A DNA stretch of 30,223 nt, taken from positions 1-30,223 of the forward strand of contig JAPOXI010000078.1 in NCBI GenBank assembly GCA_026707185.1, written 5' to 3'. Below the pieces are notes generated by a model. That model ran no database searches and was not told where the DNA came from. It worked only from the letters and a program-made list of their open reading frames with translations. The position numbers were made by a program, and so were the translations under genes. Positions 26,150 through 30,223 of the stretch are shown in pieces. Source of the DNA: Chloroflexota bacterium (GTDB taxonomy: Bacteria > Chloroflexota > UBA11872). Every line of letters begins with the position of its first letter. Position 1 is the stretch's first letter.

Positions 26150-27060
26150 CCGGCCGCGCTCGCGTATCCGTACCCGCGTCCTCAGGCAACTTGGGAGCCG
26201 GATTCGACGTCTTTGGGCTCGCAATTGATCTGCGCGACGTGTACGAGTTTCAGCCCGACACTCGCGATGCAATCGAACCACTCGGGAAATACCTGAAGCA
26301 CGTCCCGCGAGACCCCAGGCGCAACCTGGCATTTCGGGCCTTCCGGTCGCTCGCGCCGGCCACGGCCGGACCCTTCAGGTTGCGCGCGACCCGTGAAATC
26401 CCTCCCCAGGGCGGGCTCGGCGGCTCCGCCAGCGCCATCGTAGGCGGCCTCGTCGCCGCCAATCACGCCTTCGGCCTCGGCTTGGACAACGACGAGCTGC
26501 TGCACCGCGCGAACGATATCGAGGGTCACCCCGACAACGTGGCTGCGGCCTTGCTTGGTGGCTTGGTGCTCACCGTCCAGACCGACGAATCCCTGCACGC
26601 GGTGCGCGTTCCGTTTCCGAGCGACATTGGAATCGTCGTTGTTGTGCCCGGCTACCACGTGCCGACCGCGCGCGCGCGCGCGGTGTTGCCGGCTGACGTT
26701 TCGCGTTCCGATGCGGTAGCCAATCTCGGGCGCGCCGCCTTGTTCGTCGCTGCGCTGCAAACGGGACGCTATTCGGAACTCCGCGTGGCGACGCAGGACT
26801 TTCTTCATCAGCCGTACCGGGCCGAACTTAACCCCGCACTCGTGCCGGGCGTGAGGGCGGCCCTTGACGCCGGCGCCTACGGCGCGGCGCTCAGCGGCTC
26901 CGGTCCCACACTCATCGCCCTCGCCCCGAAAGACCACACGATGCGCGTTGCCGGGGCCATGGCTGACGTCGCAATCGAGTCGTCCTCGGGCTGCGAAACC
27001 TACGTGGCCAATGCCGCCGAGACCGGCGCAAGCGCCATCGAGCGGGCAGCCTCAACCTGA
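26146..27060 (+). CDS. thrB: Homoserine kinase
   Basis: 304 residues, normal for this GHMP-family kinase. N-terminal PASSGNLGAGFDVFGLA (10-26) is the ThrB signature. IPPQGGLGGSASA (85-97) is the ATP-phosphate loop, with GLGG where GLGS is more common. GAYGAALSGSGPTLIAL near the C-terminus is the third GHMP motif. The enzyme phosphorylates L-homoserine, the penultimate step of threonine synthesis, in the cytosol. No other threonine gene is in the window; the gene overlaps rodA by four bases, so it is attached to the cell-wall operon. A 16-bp alternating CG run (26667-26682) lies inside the gene and encodes an Ala-Arg repeat. Confidence 0.93.
   Translation: MTGRARVSVPASSGNLGAGFDVFGLAIDLRDVYEFQPDTRDAIEPLGKYLKHVPRDPRRNLAFRAFRSLAPATAGPFRLRATREIPPQGGLGGSASAIVGGLVAANHAFGLGLDNDELLHRANDIEGHPDNVAAALLGGLVLTVQTDESLHAVRVPFPSDIGIVVVVPGYHVPTARARAVLPADVSRSDAVANLGRAALFVAALQTGRYSELRVATQDFLHQPYRAELNPALVPGVRAALDAGAYGAALSGSGPTLIALAPKDHTMRVAGAMADVAIESSSGCETYVANAAETGASAIERAAST
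26667..26682. repeat. (CG)8 dinucleotide tract
   Basis: Sixteen bases of uninterrupted alternating C and G inside thrB, coding for part of T-A-R-A-R-A-V. Such tracts can slip in replication or adopt Z-DNA, though in G/C-rich coding DNA it may simply reflect Ala/Arg codons. Confidence 0.9.
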
Positions 27061-27236
27061 GACGCTGCGATTCGTATACTTAAGCCCGGCAAGGATGAGC
27101 CGCGGCCATCGAAGTCGCGGTAGCTGGGAGGCACCATCCGCGTGGACGGCGCGCAGTCTTGCGCAGGCACCGTCTCGTCCCCCTACCTCAGGTCCGACGA
27201 CCCTCCGCGCGGCCGGCTACCGGCGCGACCTTGAAA
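27061..27236 (+). promoter_or_regulatory. Hairpin-rich leader upstream of guaA with candidate -10 element
   Basis: This 176-nt gap has no convincing gene. TATACT at 27075-27080 matches the sigma70 -10 at five of six positions, but the -35 region (about 27052-27057, tcaacc) is poor. Downstream are three potential RNA folds. In the first, GGATG (27093-27097) pairs with CATCC (27135-27139), enclosing CCGCG/CGCGG (27100-27104/27116-27120). In the second, GACGG (27145-27149) pairs with CCGTC (27170-27174) and GCGCA pairs with TGCGC inside. The third is a tight stem at 27208-27227 (CGCG-CCGG with one bulge and a CTA loop) ending 9 nt before the guaA GTG. It does not match purine, PRPP/ppGpp (ykkC) or T-box elements that I can recall, and there is no U-tract to suggest a terminator. 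G/C-rich DNA folds readily, so this is tentative. Confidence 0.35.
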
Positions 27237-28796
27237 GTGGCACCCTTCGCACCAGACGCTGGCGCCGCCCACGAGACCATCGTCGTCCTTGACTTTGGCG
27301 CCCAGTACAGCCAGCTCATCGCCCGCCGCGTCCGCGAACTCGGTGTCCGCACCGTCCTCGCCCCCTGCGACGAGCCGGACGCGCTGCGCGTGTCCAATCT
27401 GCGAGGCGTCATTCTTTCCGGCGGCCCCACCAGCGTCTACGACAAGGGCGCCCCACAGCTTCCCCCGGCGGTGCTCACGGCTGGCGTCCCGGTCCTGGGC
27501 ATCTGCTACGGCATGCAGCTGCTCGGCCACAGCCTCGGCGGCTCGGTCGAACCAGCCGACGACCGTGAATATGGCCCCGCCCTCGCCCGTATCACCGACA
27601 GCTCACACGCGATCTTTCGCGGCGTTCCCGACGAGATCGACGTGTGGATGAGCCACGGCGACGTCGTCGCAGACGTACCACCCGGCTTCCGAGCGCTCGC
27701 CCGTACCCAATCCTCGATGGCCGCCATGGGCAACGACAACGGCGTGGTGGCCGTCCAGTTCCACCCCGAGGTCCGTCACACCACCCACGGCCGGCGCCTG
27801 CTATACAACTTCGCCGTCGACATGTGCGGCTGCCGCGGCGACTGGGTCCCCGCCTCGATCATCGACGAGCGCGTCGCCCAGATCCGCCGCCAGGTCGGCA
27901 ACGGCCACGTCATCTGCGGCCTCAGCGGCGGCGTCGATAGCGCCGTCACCGCCGCCCTGGTTTCCCGCGCCGTCGGCGACCGGCTCACGGCCATCCTCAT
28001 CGACACCGGCCTGCTGCGTGCCGATGAAGCTGCCGAAGTGGAATCGACCTTCGGCCAGGGCTTCGACCTGCAACTCATCATCGTCGACGCCGCCGACGAG
28101 TTCCTCGCCGCCCTCCGCGGTGTCACCGACCCCGAAGCCAAGCGCCAGGTCATCGGCGAACGCTTTGTCCGCGTCTTCGAACGCGAGGCCGCCCGCATCG
28201 CCGACGCCGACTTCCTCGCCCAGGGCACCATCTACCCCGACGTCATCGAGAGCGGCGGCATCCACGGATCCGCCGCCGTCATCAAGAGTCACCACAACGT
28301 CGGCGGCCTGCCTGACGACCTTGAGTTCGAGCTCGTTGAACCCCTGCGCGACCTGTTCAAGGACGAAGTCCGAGCGCTGGGATCTCAACTCGGCCTACCC
28401 GAAGCCCTGGTCTGGCGCCAGCCCTTCCCCGGTCCGGGCCTGGCCGTCCGCATCGTCGGCGAGGTCACCGCGTCTAAGGTGGCCCTGCTGCAGCAGGCCG
28501 ACGCGATCCTCCGCGCCGAAATCGCCGAGGCCGGCCTCGAACGCCAGCTCTCCCAGTACTTCGCCGTCCTCCCCGGCGTCCAAACCGTTGGTGTCATGGG
28601 CGACGGCCGCTCCTACGGCGAGTTAATCGCCTTGCGCGCCGTAACCACCGACGACTTCATGACCGCCGACTGGGCCCGCATCCCCAGCGACGTCCTGGCC
28701 CGCATCTCCGCGCGAGTCGTTAACGAGGTCCCCAACGCCACCCGCGTCGTCTACGACGTGACCTCCAAGCCGCCAGGCACGATCGAATGGGAATGA
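27237..28796 (+). CDS. guaA: GMP synthase (glutamine-hydrolysing)
   Basis: 519 residues from the GTG at 27237, the usual family length. TTG codons at 27231 and 27159 are in frame, but the latter would add 26 residues and run back through the hairpins. The N-terminal class-I glutamine amidotransferase starts at [18 protein letters not shown], with nucleophile C90 in GICYGMQ and H176/E178 in FHPEV. The ATP-pyrophosphatase domain has the P-loop S230-GGVDS. The C-terminal dimerisation domain has [12 protein letters not shown] and ends [12 protein letters not shown], the typical GuaA C-terminus. It converts XMP to GMP using ATP and glutamine. purD follows with an ATGA overlap, forming a purine block with purB. 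Third codon positions are almost all C or G, more extreme than in the array genes. Confidence 0.96.
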   Translation: MAPFAPDAGAAHETIVVLDFGAQYSQLIARRVRELGVRTVLAPCDEPDALRVSNLRGVILSGGPTSVYDKGAPQLPPAVLTAGVPVLGICYGMQLLGHSLGGSVEPADDREYGPALARITDSSHAIFRGVPDEIDVWMSHGDVVADVPPGFRALARTQSSMAAMGNDNGVVAVQFHPEVRHTTHGRRLLYNFAVDMCGCRGDWVPASIIDERVAQIRRQVGNGHVICGLSGGVDSAVTAALVSRAVGDRLTAILIDTGLLRADEAAEVESTFGQGFDLQLIIVDAADEFLAALRGVTDPEAKRQVIGERFVRVFEREAARIADADFLAQGTIYPDVIESGGIHGSAAVIKSHHNVGGLPDDLEFELVEPLRDLFKDEVRALGSQLGLPEALVWRQPFPGPGLAVRIVGEVTASKVALLQQADAILRAEIAEAGLERQLSQYFAVLPGVQTVGVMGDGRSYGELIALRAVTTDDFMTADWARIPSDVLARISARVVNEVPNATRVVYDVTSKPPGTIEWE

Positions 28797-30088
28797 GAAT
28801 CCTCGTCGTCGGCAGCGGCGGCCGCGAGCACGCCCTCTGCTGGCGCGTCCGCGCCGACCGCCCCGATGCCGAACTCTACTGCGCCCCCGGCAACTCCGCC
28901 ATAGCCGACATCGCTACCACCGTCCCTCTCGCCGCCGATCACATCCCAGGCCTCGTCGACTGGTCCGTGGCCAACCGCCCCGACCTCGTCATCGTCGGAC
29001 CCGAAGACCCCTGCGCCCTCGGCCTGGTCGACCGCCTGTCCGAGGCCGGCATCCGCGCCTTCGGCCCATCCGCCGCCGCCACCCGCCTGGAATCCAGCAA
29101 GGCCTGGACCACTGAGCTCCTGGACCGCGCCGGCGTCCCCATTCCCGACTCCGCCATCTTCGACACGCCGGCGGACGCCCACGACTACGTCGACGACTCG
29201 GTTGATCCCCTCGTCGTCAAGGCCGACGGCCTCGCGCTCGGCAAGGGCGTCCTCGTCTGCGACACGCCGGACGAAGCCCACGCCGCCATCGACGCAATCA
29301 TGGTCGAACGCCAGTTCGGCGACGCCGGCGCGTCCGTCGTCATCCAGGAGCGCTGCTACGGCCCGGAACTCTCGGTCTTCGCCATCTGCGCCGGCGTCAG
29401 CTTCCGGATCATCGGCTCCGCCCGCGACTACAAGCGCGCCTACGACGACGACCGCGGCCTGAACACCGGCGGCGTCGGCGCCTATTCACCGGTGGCCGAC
29501 GCCGACGAGGCGCTCCTCCAGGATGTCGCCGACCGCATCATCGGCCCAACCCTGCAAGCCGCCGCAGACGCCGGTTGTCCGTTTACCGGCGTCCTCTACG
29601 CCGGTCTCATGCTCACCGAAGACTGTCCCGTCGTCATCGAGTTCAACATCCGCTTCGGCGACCCGGAGGCCCAGGTCATCCTCCCCACCATGCGCGGTGA
29701 CCTGGTTGAAGCCATGCTCGCGGCAATCGACGGCGACGTCACCGGTGTGGATCTGGCGCCCGACGGCACGGCCGCCGTCTGCGTCGTCCTTGCCTCCGGC
29801 GGCTATCCGGGTTCCTACGAGACGGGACAAAAAATCGAAGGTTTGGATTCTCTTCCCGCCGGCGCCCTGGCCTTTCACGCGGGCACCGAAGTCCGCGACG
29901 ACGGGCTGTTCACCGCCGGCGGACGAGTACTTGGAATCGTTGGCACAGGGCCGGACGTTCCGGCAGCGAGGGCAAATGCGTATGCGGCGGTGGACAAAGT
30001 GACCTTCCAGGACTCCCAGTGGCGAACCGACATCGCCGCAACCGAACTGGCCCCGGTCGGCCAATCGAAAGCGGCGGTGCCTTCATGA
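28793..30088 (+). CDS. purD: Phosphoribosylamine-glycine ligase
   Basis: 431 residues from the ATG at 28793, which gives [15 protein letters not shown], the standard PurD N-terminus, and a four-base ATGA overlap with guaA. An ATG two codons earlier (28787) is possible. The ATP-grasp fold is visible: [11 protein letters not shown] near 63, [25 protein letters not shown], and the GARS signature RFGDPEAQ in [15 protein letters not shown] near residue 285. The enzyme joins glycine to phosphoribosylamine to form GAR, the second step of de novo purine synthesis. The stop TGA overlaps the purB ATG by four bases. The last ~80 residues form the usual C-terminal beta domain, so the gene is complete. 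Confidence 0.96.
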   Translation: MRILVVGSGGREHALCWRVRADRPDAELYCAPGNSAIADIATTVPLAADHIPGLVDWSVANRPDLVIVGPEDPCALGLVDRLSEAGIRAFGPSAAATRLESSKAWTTELLDRAGVPIPDSAIFDTPADAHDYVDDSVDPLVVKADGLALGKGVLVCDTPDEAHAAIDAIMVERQFGDAGASVVIQERCYGPELSVFAICAGVSFRIIGSARDYKRAYDDDRGLNTGGVGAYSPVADADEALLQDVADRIIGPTLQAAADAGCPFTGVLYAGLMLTEDCPVVIEFNIRFGDPEAQVILPTMRGDLVEAMLAAIDGDVTGVDLAPDGTAAVCVVLASGGYPGSYETGQKIEGLDSLPAGALAFHAGTEVRDDGLFTAGGRVLGIVGTGPDVPAARANAYAAVDKVTFQDSQWRTDIAATELAPVGQSKAAVPS

Positions 30089-30223
30089 TTCCCCGCTACT
30101 CACGACCCGAAATGGCCGCCGTCTGGGACCGGCAGATCTACTTCGAAAAGCAGCGCGATGTTGAGCTCGCGGCCGTCAACGCCTGGGCCCGCGCCGGCCG
30201 CATTCCGGCCGAAGACGCCCGGA
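30085..30223 (+). CDS. purB: Adenylosuccinate lyase, N-terminal fragment (cut by window edge)
   Basis: 46 codons are visible from the ATG at 30085, which overlaps the purD stop (ATGA). The translation begins [20 protein letters not shown], the characteristic PurB opening (I-x-R-Y-S-x-P-E-M). PurB splits SAICAR to AICAR and adenylosuccinate to AMP in purine synthesis. The active-site residues lie outside the window, so completeness cannot be checked. With guaA and purD it forms a purine block. Confidence 0.9.
   Translation, partial: MIPRYSRPEMAAVWDRQIYFEKQRDVELAAVNAWARAGRIPAEDAR

Noticed and set aside
27159..27236. Upstream TTG start for guaA adding 26 residues
   Set aside because: The extension is Arg/Pro-rich, overlaps the predicted hairpins, and is absent from the usual GuaA layout; GTG at 27237 gives a normal length.
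1..30223. CRISPR arrays, insertion sequences, phage genes, tRNA or rRNA genes
   Set aside because: I looked for regularly spaced repeats, transposase motifs, terminal inverted repeats and RNA signatures on both strands and saw none; the only long repeat found is the 83-bp pair at array junctions.

Overview
High-GC bacterial DNA. The gene set is monoderm-like, with an Mre/PBP2/RodA elongation cluster, Lon, and de novo purine genes beside homoserine kinase. A DUF3604-type protein and large repeated polytopic membrane proteins with motifs resembling the 'Chlor_Arch_YYY' style add to this. Together they suggest an uncultivated Chloroflexota lineage, possibly Dehalococcoidia/SAR202-like. That placement is inference from gene content; no rRNA or tRNA is visible. 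The window splits at about 17.25 kb: everything to the left is read on the minus strand, everything to the right on the plus strand.

Left half, in the direction of transcription: a Nudix hydrolase (17222-16746), then five consecutive paralogous genes (16655-2527) for membrane proteins of 931-967 residues, joined by four identical ATGA stop/start overlaps. A DUF3604 protein (2418-238) follows, then the first 31 codons of an acetyl-CoA-synthetase-like gene running off the left edge. The five paralogs make up about 14 kb and are the most unusual part of the window. All five keep an N-terminal block, a histidine at residue 128 preceded by Asp at 124/125, a YHxG motif near 154, an R-(L/F)-DGHAR motif near 460, a TGR-x-N motif and a C-terminal GQDWLV domain. 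I do not recognise the family with certainty; a GT-C-like membrane glycosyltransferase is the best hypothesis. The third gene from the left (8138-11041) is bounded by an 83-bp perfect direct repeat, is locally lower in GC, and looks like a recombined cassette.

Right half: a PHP-domain phosphoesterase overlapping lon, then mreB-mreC-mreD-PBP2-rodA (rod-shape cell-wall elongation), thrB overlapping rodA, a hairpin-rich leader of about 175 nt, and guaA-purD-purB (purine synthesis; purB is cut by the right edge). Many junctions overlap by 1 or 4 nt, so translation is probably coupled within these blocks.
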